Source: Phymatolithon calcareum
Taxonomy: Eukaryota; Rhodophyta; Florideophyceae; Hapalidiales
DNA: 64,000 nt
Assembly (NCBI GenBank): GCA_977006965.1
Contig: OZ345367.1
Span: forward strand, 2,170,001-2,234,000
Direction: 5' to 3'
Position 1 is the stretch's first letter, and each line of letters opens with the position of its first letter. Position numbers and translations under genes: made by a program. The notes beneath the pieces were generated by a model, which searched no databases, was not told the origin of the DNA, and was given only the letters and a program-made list of their open reading frames with translations. This document shows, piece after piece, positions 20,901 to 31,800 of the stretch.

Positions 20901-21252
20901 CATCTCCAAAGCGGAAGCGGTTCGCAGAGCGACGAATTTGTCGTTTGTGTTTTCCGGCAGAGTTAAGTAACCGGTTCATTTCACGTTTGCCAACGACTGA
21001 CTTTGGGGCACCGATGTCAACACAAAACCCAAAAGGGCGGGTAGTCTTGCATTCCTTCTTGATGTCTGCAACAAATATACTTGTGCAGTCGATATCAGTG
21101 GGGACGCGTTTGTGCCGCGGGATAGCAGTTCGATGTTGGAATGACGATCGCGGGCGATGTGGGCTAACTGCGGAGCCACATCGCCTTAGCGAAAATCCGA
21201 GGAAGGCATTTGTCCAGAGAGCGTGGAAGAGACGATATTGGTTGTAATCTCC
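17980..21252 (-). pseudogene. Copia pol (protease, integrase, RT, RNase H) with one internal TGA
   Basis: The frame opens at 21252 and overlaps the gag end by 67 bases in the -1 frame, so it is probably made by frameshifting. The aspartic protease centre reads DIGA, just upstream of the Met at 20979, with ALLGMDIL following. Numbering from that Met, the integrase zinc site is His134/His139/Cys172/Cys175 and the catalytic triad is Asp203, Asp258, Glu295. The reverse transcriptase has Asp606 (TSDVRQAYL) and YVDD at 694-697. RNase H starts with FADASF. At 18412-18414 a TGA interrupts it, and the same frame then continues with typical RNase H sequence (KSYKSKRITRS, LLTDSKS) to 17980. One nonsense change thus cuts off most of RNase H. 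Confidence 0.92.
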
Positions 21253-23090
21253 TTATCAAAGTCTTCGATGCACTGCTGGTCACCGTCTATGGTCGCGTCA
21301 GCTAGAGCGTGCTCGAGCTCCTGGGCGGCAATCTCGCCGAAATGCGTGGGTACTCCCTCCGTTACAGGAGCGTCAGTTTCTAGGCAGGACTGATTCTCTC
21401 CCTCCATTCCGAGAATGTAGTCTCGGATGATGTGGACGTGAGATTCCCGGCTTCTGAGTCGTTCGCTGGCACGTTCGGCGATTGCGCCTTCGTCGCAATG
21501 GTGGCCTGGGACCCATGGAGCGGAACACTTGAAGCACTCCTTTCGGCGGCGTGCTTCTTCAAAAGTGCGGGATCTGCCTTGATGCTTGGGAGGCCGGCTA
21601 CTCCGGAAACTTGCGTTGCGACGAGGAGGGTGCTTACGGACATCTCGGGGGTGACGACCGTAGCGTTGGAAGTGTATGGCATCTTCCTGCGCCTCCGTAA
21701 CTCCGGTCAATATTCCGTGACCATTTGCCGCTTTGAGCTCGTTAGCGAGTTGTAGGCTTTCGTGTAAAGCTGTAACAAACGCGTGGAACTTGTACCGGTG
21801 TGACACAAGGTTCTGAATGGGGGCGAGGGCCCATTCGAATCCGAGAACAGCTTTGCGTAAGAATCGGATCTTATTTTCGTCAGAGCGAAAACCTTGAGGG
21901 CACTGGGGTGTGAGCTGCTCGATGTGCTCAACGAGCTTGGTCAGTCCATCAGATATGGATGTCAAGGATTGCTCGGTCATGAAAGTATCGAGCTTGAGTC
22001 CTTCTAAGGTTGATTGGACCTGCAGCTGACGGGAGTCGCTGTCATACTCTCCTTTCATGAGCGAGGAAACGTCCTCATAGGACATACCGGGCGAGTAGTG
22101 GTTCACCAGAAAGGTTTGTGCTGGACCATCGAGCACATTCATGAAGTAGTCCGCCTTTTGTGCCGGGTTCAGCAGGTGCTGACGAGCGCATGCTTCGTAA
22201 TCGCGAAGAAGGAGCTCGATCGACTGGGATAGGTCACCAGTGAACTTGCGACCATAGAACTGTTGATGAACGTAGTTGGCCTTCCTCGTGTCCTCGTACT
22301 CCACCGGCGGGCGATAGGGGTCGAAGCCTGCGTTTTGATGCCTGGGTGCGGCGACGTGCCGTTCGCGAAGAGACGGGAAAGCGGGTATAGGTTGTTCCTG
22401 CTTCGTGTCTGCAACAGCGGGATCATTCTTATGTGCAGCGGCAGCATGCCGATGAAGAGGTTGAGCTGGAGTCGGGACTGCATGAGGGGGATTAGGGTTC
22501 TTGACATGAGGTGTATAGTCCGCAGTCGGAGCGCCTGGAGGCCTGTGCGTGTGTGTAGATCGGGCGTTCTTGAACGAGTCGATAACGGATCGCGCCGATC
22601 CGGGGTCGAGTCCAAGAACGAAGGCTAGCCACGCTTGGTTCATGATACCCTTGTGACTGATCTCATGGTCCTGGAGGAAAAGACCGGGGAGGAAGTCATC
22701 AGGGATTTGGTCGAAGCCGTAAAATTCTGCGACTTTGTGGAGTACCTTGATAGGGAAAGTCGGCCGGCGGAAATAATCATCGGTAAACACAGCGGGTGGG
22801 GCAGGAAGGATGTCGGAAAGTGTTTCACAGACATCCATGGGATCCGGCATTACCGCCGGCGTTGCAGACGTGTTCTTGGGGACAGAGTAGATGTCCAGAA
22901 TCTTGCGGGCGGCACCAAGGTACTGACTGTAGAAGTCATCCTCATCGTTGATGCAGTTCGCCAATTTCTTGAGACGGCCGTAGCGTTGCGACGCCTGTGC
23001 TTTTGTCATTGCGGCCGATGCCGGGCCGAAATTCTCATCAGGAGTGGGGTTCCCGGATGTGGAAGGGTCGGGAGGGCCTTCTTGTGACAT
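21186..23090 (-). CDS. Gag of copia element
   Basis: 634 residues from the ATG at 23090. The frame is open a further 74 codons into the 5' LTR, but that part copies LTR sequence and is not a likely start. The protein has a Pro/His-rich linker (about 190-270), a helical capsid-like region (about 290-480) with YFMNVLDGPAQTFLVNHY, and a zinc knuckle of the form Cys-x2-Cys-x7-Gly-His-His-Cys near the C-terminal fifth (CFKCSAPWVPGHHC). It should form the particle that packages the element RNA. The stop is TAA at 21186, inside the overlap with pol. Confidence 0.85.
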   Translation of the reverse strand: MSQEGPPDPSTSGNPTPDENFGPASAAMTKAQASQRYGRLKKLANCINDEDDFYSQYLGAARKILDIYSVPKNTSATPAVMPDPMDVCETLSDILPAPPAVFTDDYFRRPTFPIKVLHKVAEFYGFDQIPDDFLPGLFLQDHEISHKGIMNQAWLAFVLGLDPGSARSVIDSFKNARSTHTHRPPGAPTADYTPHVKNPNPPHAVPTPAQPLHRHAAAAHKNDPAVADTKQEQPIPAFPSLRERHVAAPRHQNAGFDPYRPPVEYEDTRKANYVHQQFYGRKFTGDLSQSIELLLRDYEACARQHLLNPAQKADYFMNVLDGPAQTFLVNHYSPGMSYEDVSSLMKGEYDSDSRQLQVQSTLEGLKLDTFMTEQSLTSISDGLTKLVEHIEQLTPQCPQGFRSDENKIRFLRKAVLGFEWALAPIQNLVSHRYKFHAFVTALHESLQLANELKAANGHGILTGVTEAQEDAIHFQRYGRHPRDVRKHPPRRNASFRSSRPPKHQGRSRTFEEARRRKECFKCSAPWVPGHHCDEGAIAERASERLRSRESHVHIIRDYILGMEGENQSCLETDAPVTEGVPTHFGEIAAQELEHALADATIDGDQQCIEDFDKEITTNIVSSTLSGQMPSSDFR

Positions 23091-23168
23091 CGTGTAGTAC
23101 TGCGATGGGAACTGTCTTGTCGGGAGGAGAATGGAAGTTAGCACAAAGCAAGCCGTAGGAATCCGGAT

Positions 23169-23486
23169 TGTCGTCGAACGGTTACTTCGTGCCTCGCGTA
23201 AGCCGCCGGTCGTACGATCGACCGGCTGGGTGGTCACGCGGAGATAGGGGTAGGTAGAATGAAAGAGGGGGATCCGGCCAATGCCTTCACAGTGAGAACG
23301 GGCTCCGGCCAATGCCTTCGCAACACACCAAAGTAGCTGTAGCTTTTACTTAGTGTTAGACGTTCTGCCAAAGGGAAGGGAAAGTGGACATGAACAGGAT
23401 GATGATAAAGTACACAGGAACTCGCCGGCCGTTGGGGCCGGTGAGTGTAAGCCAATGTAAGGACCCATTTAGGAGTATGATTGACA
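23169..23486 (-). repeat. 5' LTR of copia element
   Basis: 318 bp, TGTCAAT...GACGACA in element orientation, with canonical TG/CA ends. It should carry the promoter of gag-pol. The bases after its inner end (ATCCGGATTCC...) are the expected primer-binding position, but I could not assign a tRNA. Confidence 0.93.
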
Positions 23487-23491
23487 CGCAT

Positions 23492-25054
23492 GCCTAAGTT
23501 GGAACATCACTGCATCTGACTGGAATACGTATCATTTTTCTGTCCAAAAAGGGCACAGGGTTACAGTACAGTACAGCTTGCGTGCATTTCAATCCGTCCG
23601 AATTGAAGCAACTGACTAAACTGCTGCATCAAAAAATGTCTTTATTATGCAACGCAATGAAGATGACTAAAAATTTGTGTTATCATTATGAAAAGAGCGA
23701 GCCCCAAACGCAAATACTGGCACACTTGCCATAAAATTTTGGTTCATCAATGGCACCAAATTATTCGATATATCGAATTTTCCCGCAACCCCCAGGGTGG
23801 CCGGAAAATGCAGATCTTGTAATCGGATGAACATAAAATAGAATAAAATTATGAACAAATATCTGCAACTTGTTGCCTGAAGCCTGATGTGATGCTAATT
23901 GTACATCTTTTCATAAATTAGACGATCACATCCGAATCACCACAGCTGTATCATAAATCTTCATCAAACACACTAAATTTCTTCGCTGGAATGCCTCTCG
24001 TTTTCCTGGTCCTCGTTGTCAAAAAGATATCATACTGGTTACGTAACAGCCGTCGCGTTTTCTTTGCCCTTTTCGTGAACGATTTCACGAAAAGCGCTCA
24101 CTAAAACAGCGAAATCTTTAAGAGCTGATTTCTCTGCCATGGACGAGAGAAGTATAAAAATTGCAGCGTATTCTCGATGAAGTCGTGCGCGCCTACTAGA
24201 ATATCTAGTTTGTTTTACGAAATTTGTAAGTTTAGTACGAAATTTGGTCTCCTCAAAATGGCTAAATCGGCTGGAAACAGCGATTTCGCGAAACTATGAC
24301 GGTCGGTATGTCCATGAAGAAATTTTTATTTCCTAAATGTTTTTCGAGAAAAGGCTTCGGGGGCCAATTCTCTACAGGGTACACTTATGTCTTGCAAGGG
24401 TAAAAACTTCCGTCCTTGAGAGATCGGGGCTTAAAGTTCTATAGAGTCCTTGCGTTTCGCACGAAACAGCTGCCCCGGTCAAGAAAACAGCTGCTCCGTC
24501 GAAGGGCACGTACGTCTCATTTGATACATTCGTGTTTGTTGAAAAGCGCACAAATATCGGTCCATGTGGCAGTAGTGCACAGAATAAGCATTGTAGTCAT
24601 CACTATCATATTGCAGATTTTGTTTCGAGATTTCCAGTACGTGTTAGCGCGCAGCTATCAGTATGAGTGCTAGAGCAAACATGTGCTTCTATAGGAATAG
24701 TGATTGAATTAGCACAAGTAGTGTCCATCTGTAAACACCAATCAAAAACAATACAGTATATCACTCATAATTTAGCTTGATATTAGCTTAATGAGCAAAT
24801 TCTTTGTGACATATTTTTGAACTGTCCATTACAAGTCACTATAGCACGTGGAGACGATACAGTATTGCTGCTTCCTCGTTTAGCACTCAATGTTTGTTAA
24901 AAAATGACATCGTTGGGAACCCTCCAGCTGTGCAGGGGGAGAGAACAACACACACTTTTATCGAGTGACATCAGCAAAACTGTCTTTTCCGCACTGCAAA
25001 GCTATTCCCTTATCGACCTGACAGCGACGAGTCGAAACAATCGAATCTCCAAAA
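23492..25054. other. Gene-free AT-rich DNA
   Basis: About 1.6 kb with no convincing coding frame, RNA gene or repeat. Several short open frames occur, but none has composition or motifs that suggest a protein. Confidence 0.5.
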
Positions 25055-25990
25055 ATGCCAGCCACAGACGGCACCGGAATCAACTGCCCATCTCCTAATA
25101 TTTTTGCCGAAAATGCAGAGTCTATAATCGGCCAAGCCCGCGGTTTGAGCCCAATTGTCAGGGAACGGCGATTTCGTGCACTCTTTGGAGTGTCTCCTAT
25201 CGTTTGTGCTGATGTATGACGCCGCATCTCTGCCACTAAGTCGCTTCCACCGAAATCTCGCCCGGTGTATCTGCTTTGGGCGCTTTTGTTTTTAACCGTA
25301 TATGCAACAGAGCACGTACACAAAGCTTTAACCGGTGCAGATGAAAAAACGTTTCGAAAATGGAGCTGGAGGTTCATTAGGTTGATTTCTGACTTGGTTG
25401 TAGTACGCTGTTTTAACTTCTCTCTTCGATTTACTCGTGGCTTTTGACACTGCTCTAATGCTTTCCAGATAAAGTGGGAGAACCGTTTACTTTCTCAATC
25501 TTCTTTTTTTCACAACATTTCCGTCGATGGTACAGATTGCAGAATTTGTGAGCCCTCACCATACAGCTCGAAATGGTATTCTCGCAAACACCGCGGCCCA
25601 GGCGTCCGGTATGAAATTGGTATATGTGTCACCACAGGTTGGATAGTATGGGTGCACGGCCCTTCGCCTTGCGGCCGCTACTCTGATTTAGCAATTTATC
25701 GACTTGCCATGAAAGGGGCTCTTTCCCCTGGCGAGAAGGTTATTGCGGACGGAGGTTACATAGACGAAACGTGCGAGAAGAATCCTAAACCTGGCGACCA
25801 AGTCCATGAAAAGTATCATGCACTAGCTCGCGCGCGCCATGAGACGTGCAACAGGAGGTTTAAACAATTTGGCGTTGTTGCCCAACCTTTCCGACACGAG
25901 CTCAGTTTGCATTCTGATTGTTTCCACGCCGTCTCCAATCTAACGCAGCTGATGATACAGCATGGAGAGCCAATTTTCCCAGTTAAATGA
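25055..25990 (+). pseudogene. DDE transposase (DDE_Tnp_4 / PIF-Harbinger-like), broken
   Basis: An ATG at 25055 opens a frame with the ERRFRALFGVSP and YLLWALLFL...DEKTFRKWSWRF segments that precede the catalytic domain in this transposase group. A TGA at 25217-25219 interrupts it, where a Trp codon (TGG) would fit the family pattern. An intron then ends at 25468 (ctaat...ttccag); possible donors all in phase lie at 25397-25403. The second exon continues IKWENR, VDGTDCRI (first catalytic Asp), the GPSPCGR..SDLAI strand and VIADGGY (second Asp region), and ends at 25990 after a helical segment with a candidate catalytic Glu. The protein is short for an active transposase and carries the nonsense codon. 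The family name comes from memory of the motif set. Confidence 0.7.
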
Positions 25991-26130
25991 GAAGAAAAGG
26001 GATATTAAAACTATTTGCAATGTGTTCCACTTTTTCATTCATCCCTCTTCTTCAATTTCGAAAAAGCTATGATCAGTATTTCTCGCAGCCCCCTGGAGGT
26101 CTTCCGGTCCATCTACGTAAACAGTACCTG

Positions 26131-26165
26131 TTTTTTGAGAGAGTAACTGTTACTCTCTCAAAAAA
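26131..26165. repeat. Perfect 17-bp palindrome with 1-base centre
   Basis: ttttttgagagagtaac and its exact complement flank a single T. It lies 141 bases after the transposase stop codon. Confidence 0.9.
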
Positions 26166-26221
26166 CTCATGACAGCAATGGGAAACGAGCCCACCGAATC
26201 AAGTACTTTACCATATCAAAT

Positions 26222-26290
26222 ATCATACGGTTTGCACGACTTTGGCAGACAACATCATGTTGTCTGCCAAAGCCGTGCAAACCGTATGAT
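26222..26290. repeat. 69-bp palindrome (34-bp arms, one mismatch, 1-base centre)
   Basis: The arm beginning atcatacggtttgcacg is repeated in reverse complement after a single C, with one A/C mismatch. A palindrome this long and this well kept is not expected in drifting DNA. It lies 57 bases right of the 35-bp palindrome and shares its one-base-centre design. Confidence 0.95.
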
Positions 26291-26441
26291 CAGGACGACG
26301 GCGTAATATCCGCGTGTCATACACAGCATGTTTGTTCTCTCTTTATTGGTTCAATTTGTTTGCATTTGATCGTATGACCACGTCTGAGAAACTCCCTGCA
26401 TCCCATTTACCGCGCTTTCGACATACCGTTTCTTGCTATCT

Positions 26442-27248
26442 AGTTTTGGTGTACTGTTTTAACACTCAATTTGGGAGTAAACCGGCACTTTTTTTGCATT
26501 TTTACACGGACCATGTCTTTTGTTTCTCTGCCGACATCATTTATTTTTTTCGGAAATGGTGGAGAGAACCCCTACGATTACAGATCTGTCGCGCTCAAGC
26601 TACCCTCTTGCTTCGTTAGGAAGAGAGAGGCGATGTAAGTTTGCTCGTACATCGATTTTGTACTCGGAGTATTAGTGTATGTGTCATCGATAGGCGCTAA
26701 AAAAAACGCAGATTTTGGAAGCAAACTTACAAAAAAATGATACTATATTCATATCATAATCATAATATGTGTGCGGTGTTTAGAAGGGGTTTGGGAGGAG
26801 TCGTGCCAAATCAATTCGGTCATGCGCCGTTGCAGTGCACAGTTGTCTGCCTCAGGCGCTCTTACTGTAAATGCTCTCATGCCTAAGACTCTTCTTGGCG
26901 AATGCAGAGCTTTAGTGCGGTCCGTCATTTAGCGCACAAACTGCCCCCGACCCGTCGCATGCTAGCATGCGCCGTTTTCTAATTTTTTGATAACTTTTGT
27001 CGTGACACATTCCCGCGAAAAATTGTGAACTGGTAATTTTTGCAGCCTCTTCCTGGCTTATTCACTCTCGGAATCGCTGAACCGAGGTTCGTTTCGTCTT
27101 TTCCATTCCGTTCTCTACCATTACCGACAAAAAAATTCACTGCTAGCTTGCCATTTGCGAAAATCGGTACTTACAATATTCCTGAAAACAGCGTTTTGGG
27201 TGCCGGTTTACTCCCAAATTGGGTGTTAAAAAACGGTATACCAAAACT
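26442..27248. mobile_element. Terminal-inverted-repeat element, about 807 bp
   Basis: 26442-26488 (agttttggtgtactg...accggcac) is matched in reverse complement by 27200-27248 with a few differences and a two-T gap. A second, weaker inverted match lies further in (26530-26565 against 27110-27140, both with a T-run before tcgg..atggt.gaga). No transposase is encoded, and I could not identify a target duplication. It is best called a MITE or foldback element of unknown superfamily. A perfect 16-bp palindrome (cgcatgctagcatgcg, 26956-26971) lies inside it. Confidence 0.65.
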
Positions 27249-27552
27249 TCAAGGGACAGAGTAAGAGTGAAAATTTTTTTAGAAAATAGTTTGACCTCAC
27301 AGCTCGAGCAAAATCAACTTTATACTGCTGAATTCTGAATAATATGGCCAATTAAAAAAAATTCTGACCATTATCCCGCCACTTGAAAATCAGCAAAAGT
27401 GCGTTTTTTAGTGATATACTGCTGACTTTGACGCGTGGTATAAGTATTGTAACATTTTTGGTTTTCTTTTGATAAAGACACAACATAAATGTTTTCCGAT
27501 AGGTTATTGCAACCATGTCAATGAAATCTGGATCAGAATTTTTTACGAGAGT

Positions 27553-28183
27553 GTAACCGTCCTACCTATAAGTCGGCAGGTTTACATAAAGCGATATCGT
27601 TTTTTACATTAAAATTTCGCATATATTTTTGCTAATCTCTTGCTGTTACCAAGATTGATTTCGCTCTAAGTGTTGGCATTCGAAATCAAAACAGCTTTCC
27701 CGCGAAATAATCCCAGTTCTGAACGCGGGAGACTTATACCATTCTAGTGATCCCAAAAATGCTGGAATACGAAATCGGGAAGGCGCTTTTTTCGCACATC
27801 GAGCATGAGGATGCGCATCATGGCGCCTCAACTCACACTTCAAAAAGCTGTCTTTGCTCGACTGATGCTCCCAACGAGAGCTGAGAACCTGATGTGTACT
27901 GATGTGTCCTTTATTTGAATTAAAATTTTCGCGCCACGCACCGTTGCCGACATAAAGACATTCTCGCTTTTTTGGCCAAAAACGAGGGTGCCCTGTGCCC
28001 CCCCTAACTGCTTGTTTTTGAGGTAATCATCACCGACTTCGTCTCTAGGTGACGCTTGTCGTGGTGGCATATGATACTGCTTCACCTGAAAAGTTTTTAA
28101 AATGGTGGGAAGGAAAGTACTTTTTTTAATTAAAAAATCGCATTGCGCGTCAAAACCTGCCGACTTATGGGTAGGACGGTTAC
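27553..28183. mobile_element. Terminal-inverted-repeat element, about 631 bp
   Basis: gtaaccgtcctacc(t/c)ata at 27553 and its continuation through 27583 recur in reverse complement at 28153-28183 with one mismatch in 31. Weaker similarity continues inward (gcgat..gtttttta). Two small minus-strand frames inside show no recognisable domain. I found no clear target duplication. Confidence 0.65.
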
Positions 28184-28813
28184 CGCGCTCTATATTTCTA
28201 TTGGCGACCTGATGTTATGATATACCGTTTTGCACATTTGGTATATCAACGCACCTTCATCATGATGAATGGCCGTTCGTTTTCGCAACTATTCGCGATC
28301 TTCGAATTGAGGGTTCATATGATAACAACGCGAGTGTTTCAGAACAACGCCCGAAAATATGACAACACTGGCACGGGTGATGGGTGCTTGGGTCTCGGGC
28401 ATGTTCTGATTGAAACCAAGTGCCGAAGCTTCGTGCGGTGCTACGGTATGGAACACGGAACATGATTGTGGCCCAGGTCTTCCCACTTTTTTGTGTGCTT
28501 CTAATAACGTGACGTGTCAAAAAGTAAAATACAGTATCCCAAAAACTGTGCTTCTCACAGTAAGCTCAATTTTTTCTATTTTACATATAAGACCAGAAAA
28601 CGGGATTTCCCGCAACTCCCTGCCCAGTTTCGCCTACTGTATGCCGAGGTTCGAATTATTTCCCGCAATGTTGATGTACAGTACAACTGCACAATATTCT
28701 GAAGTGCTTCAGTCGCATGGTGCTGCTCTTCGTCGCACACGCCCTTATGAGCACTGAACCTTTCTCTATTCCCTAATTTTTGCACGTCCGAGAACCAACT
28801 TCAGTACTCGTCA
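28184..28813. other. Upstream region of the NLR-like gene
   Basis: 630 bases between the inverted-repeat element and the start codon at 28814. No gene, RNA or regulatory motif that I can support. Confidence 0.4.
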
Positions 28814-31800
28814 ATGAACAGTTCCGCACATATTCCCGCCATGTCTCCAACTCCGAATGTTTCTGAAAATTTATTTCCAAAAGCCTTGGTGTACCAGTCA
28901 GAGGAAAACGCGCGGTCGACACAGGCCAGCCCCCGGAAAGCGTGGCTTGCTTTCGCGAGCGCCCTGCGCTGGAAGTACGTCAAGGATGCCGCCAACTTGG
29001 AAGCCCCACTCACGCTGTTGGACTTTCGCTGCGATGAATGTCTCGTACTTGACCGGCTTCCCACGGACGCCGCTTGGAAACATGTGGAAGATGCGGTGCG
29101 CCCGTTCCAAGGCAACACAGATGGAGGTCCAGCGCTTTGCGTTTCCGGTCGACTACCCTCACGTATCCCAGTCGTGCGCGGCAGAAAGACCGTCGTCATC
29201 GTCGCCAGCTCTGAGAGTGAGAGAAGTGACTGGATCAGTACTCTGCGAGTCCGAATTGCGCCATGGAAGGCATTGATGGAGATATACAGAACGCTAGTTT
29301 CTGGTAGAGTCTCGAGCGGTGTCCCGGTCCTCGCGATTGCCAGTGTTATTCACGATCAGGTTGCATCAAAACGCCATTTGATCATGCCCCCTGTCTCGGC
29401 CGCCGCTGGAACGTCGCACTGCAGTGATAGTGGTTCTGGGTCTCCAATTTTACGATTGGCCGATACCCTGGATTCTTCGAGCAGAATTCCAGAGTTCGTG
29501 GAGTCAGTGGCTATCATTGTCAAGGTACTCCGTGAAAGCGTACCGAATGTTGCGGAGACGGCTGAAAGAGTCGCCGACGTCGCCAAGTGTGTTACCGTGG
29601 TGGGCGCAGCTTTTCAGGTGGTAGCGCTTGGAGCAAGACTCGCGCACATGGTGTGTGAAGGAGCTCGTGGCCGTCAAATTCTGCCAAGACTTCACTCAGA
29701 GCTTGAAACGCTATCGGTCGCCGCATCGGAAAGCACAATTGCTGTTCTGAATCCCGAGGCAGGAATCGACGACTTGCGGATTGAAGCCATTTTCAAGTTT
29801 CAGGAAGAGTGCATGCAGACTCTCGAAGGCATAGAAGATCAGCTGATGCGAGGCAAAGTCTGGCAAGCAATGAGCTCGAGTATGGTGAGCGATGCTGAGT
29901 CGAAGGTAAAATCATTTCATGAGAGATTGGTCGCCATCCGGAATACCGGTGATGTCGCGATCGTCAAGGTTGCTGTCGACGAAATGAAGAGGGAGATTGA
30001 TAAGAACCAAACGTTAGGCAATGTTGGCAGCAGTGGTTATAATCGGGATGTTTTGCCTATGCCGAGTCTCTCACCATACTTTGTTGGTCGTGGCAAGGAA
30101 CGAGAGAAATTGGAAAATATATTGCAACGCTTCGGAAGCGCCGCCATTACTCAGTATGGAGGTGCTGGGAAGACACAGTTGATGGTGTCTTTTGCCGAGT
30201 CAGCGCGAAGGAACGGGCTTGTACCTGGTGGTGCGTTTTGGGTCCCAGTGGCGGGCAATGAGGCTCAAATATTGTCGTCAGTGGGAGATTTCGCGCAACG
30301 ACTCGGTCGGTTTTATTTACCTGAAAGCGAGAGATCCAGTGTTGGACCGGTCATTGGGGCGTTACGTCGAGCACTGGACAGTGTAGAAGGTCGTTGGATG
30401 CTTTGTTTGGACAACGCCGACGACGAAGAGGCCGCTGAAGTTCTCGGAGAAATTGCTAAATTAGCAGAAGGAGAGTGCGGTTGGGTGATCGTGACGTCAA
30501 GACGGGGGGATCCTATGCTATGGTCTGGACTGGCGGAGGGGCAGATGCTGAAGTTATCGCCATTAGAGGAGGAAGACGCAATGCTTGTACTATTGAAATT
30601 CAAGAATGCGGAAAGTAGGAGGGCCAAGGGCGATACAGCGATGTACTCCGCTCTGGAACGTCTAAAATATGAAGATCCCGAGGAGTATCGTGCACTCGCC
30701 GACCTTGGGGGGAGAAAGGAGATGTATGGTCTCGCGGGCCTTCCTTTAGCCCTGGTGCAGGCTGGGAGCTACATTGCAAGCGCGGGAATAACAATTGCCG
30801 AATATGTTGAGGTGTACAAGAAACAGTGGAAAAACGAAGACTTGTCGTTGGTGTTTCGCAAAGCAATGAAGTCATATGGCGTACGTGAGGAGCAAAGAGC
30901 GATTTGGACGACATGGAAAGTCAATATGTCTAAGTTGGACCGGCTTTCGAGAAGTGTGCTACGTGCGGTTGCAATGTTGGGTGACAGAGGCATTCCGGAG
31001 GGTCTGATGAAGCGCGTCGTAATGGAATGTTCTCGGGATGAGTCGATGGGTGAAAGTTCGAATCTTCCTTATTTCAACATTGTGAAGCTCGAACTGGTGA
31101 ATGAGGCATCCCTGTTGTCGATGGAAAATGAGAGTGGGACAAGCAGAGATACAGTCTTCAAGCTACACACAATGATTCGACTTTGTGTTCGAACAGATGC
31201 GGGGACAGAGCGTCGTGCATGTCAGAGTCGTGCGCTGCGAGCAGTGCATGCGTGCGTATCGCAGGTTCTGGAGGAGGACGGATTTAATTTCAATTCTTTG
31301 CCTGGTGTGTATGTGGAAACGATGCGATATCTGCTACCTCATGCAGTCAGTGTTGTGAAAGAGCAGATGCAGGTGAGCAGACGGATTGCAATGGAGATGT
31401 TTGCAACCAAATCAGAGCCACTTGCCAATTTTGCGATTGATATGTTGCTTTCAAGCGGACGAGCAAGGGAGGCTGATGATCTTTGTTCCATAGTGCTTCC
31501 ATTAGTATCTTGGGAAGATAGAAAACTGGACATGCGAGAACTTGCGTCCAAACTTGTTTTCGCGCTCACGTGCGTGAGGACGATTGAGGAAACAAAGCGA
31601 CAGCAAGATCGGGAAAAGTGGTTCAAATACATCCTTCTTCGCAGTACAGCTCGCTATGCCATTGGGCAATTCAGGGACTCAGAGAACGACGCGCGAAATG
31701 CACTTCGTAAGATTCAGAGTGGAGGCCAAAATTGGCATACGCAGTTAGCGGTAAGTATTCGTCGACATTTCCGGCAACTCGAAAACGGTCAATCTTTCTA

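Larger units (their letters stand above)
16050..23486 (-). mobile_element. Ty1/copia LTR retrotransposon with an extra antisense ORF
   Basis: A 7437-bp element on the minus strand: 5' LTR 23486-23169, gag, then protease-integrase-RT-RNase H in copia order, then a region holding an ORF on the opposite strand, then the 3' LTR 16367-16050. The LTRs begin TGTCAAT and the 5' copy ends in CA. A 5-bp duplication (cgcat) flanks the element. A purine stretch (gggagtgag) lies directly before the 3' LTR, as a polypurine tract should. The LTRs differ at only about two of 318 positions, so the insertion is young. The pol frame nevertheless has a TGA in RNase H, which would leave this copy non-autonomous unless it is read through. 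Confidence 0.95.

Noticed and set aside
23091-23312. N-terminal extension of copia gag into the 5' LTR
   Set aside because: The 74 upstream codons simply translate LTR and leader sequence, and the same stretch occurs in the 3' LTR. The ATG at 23090 starts a Gag-like sequence.
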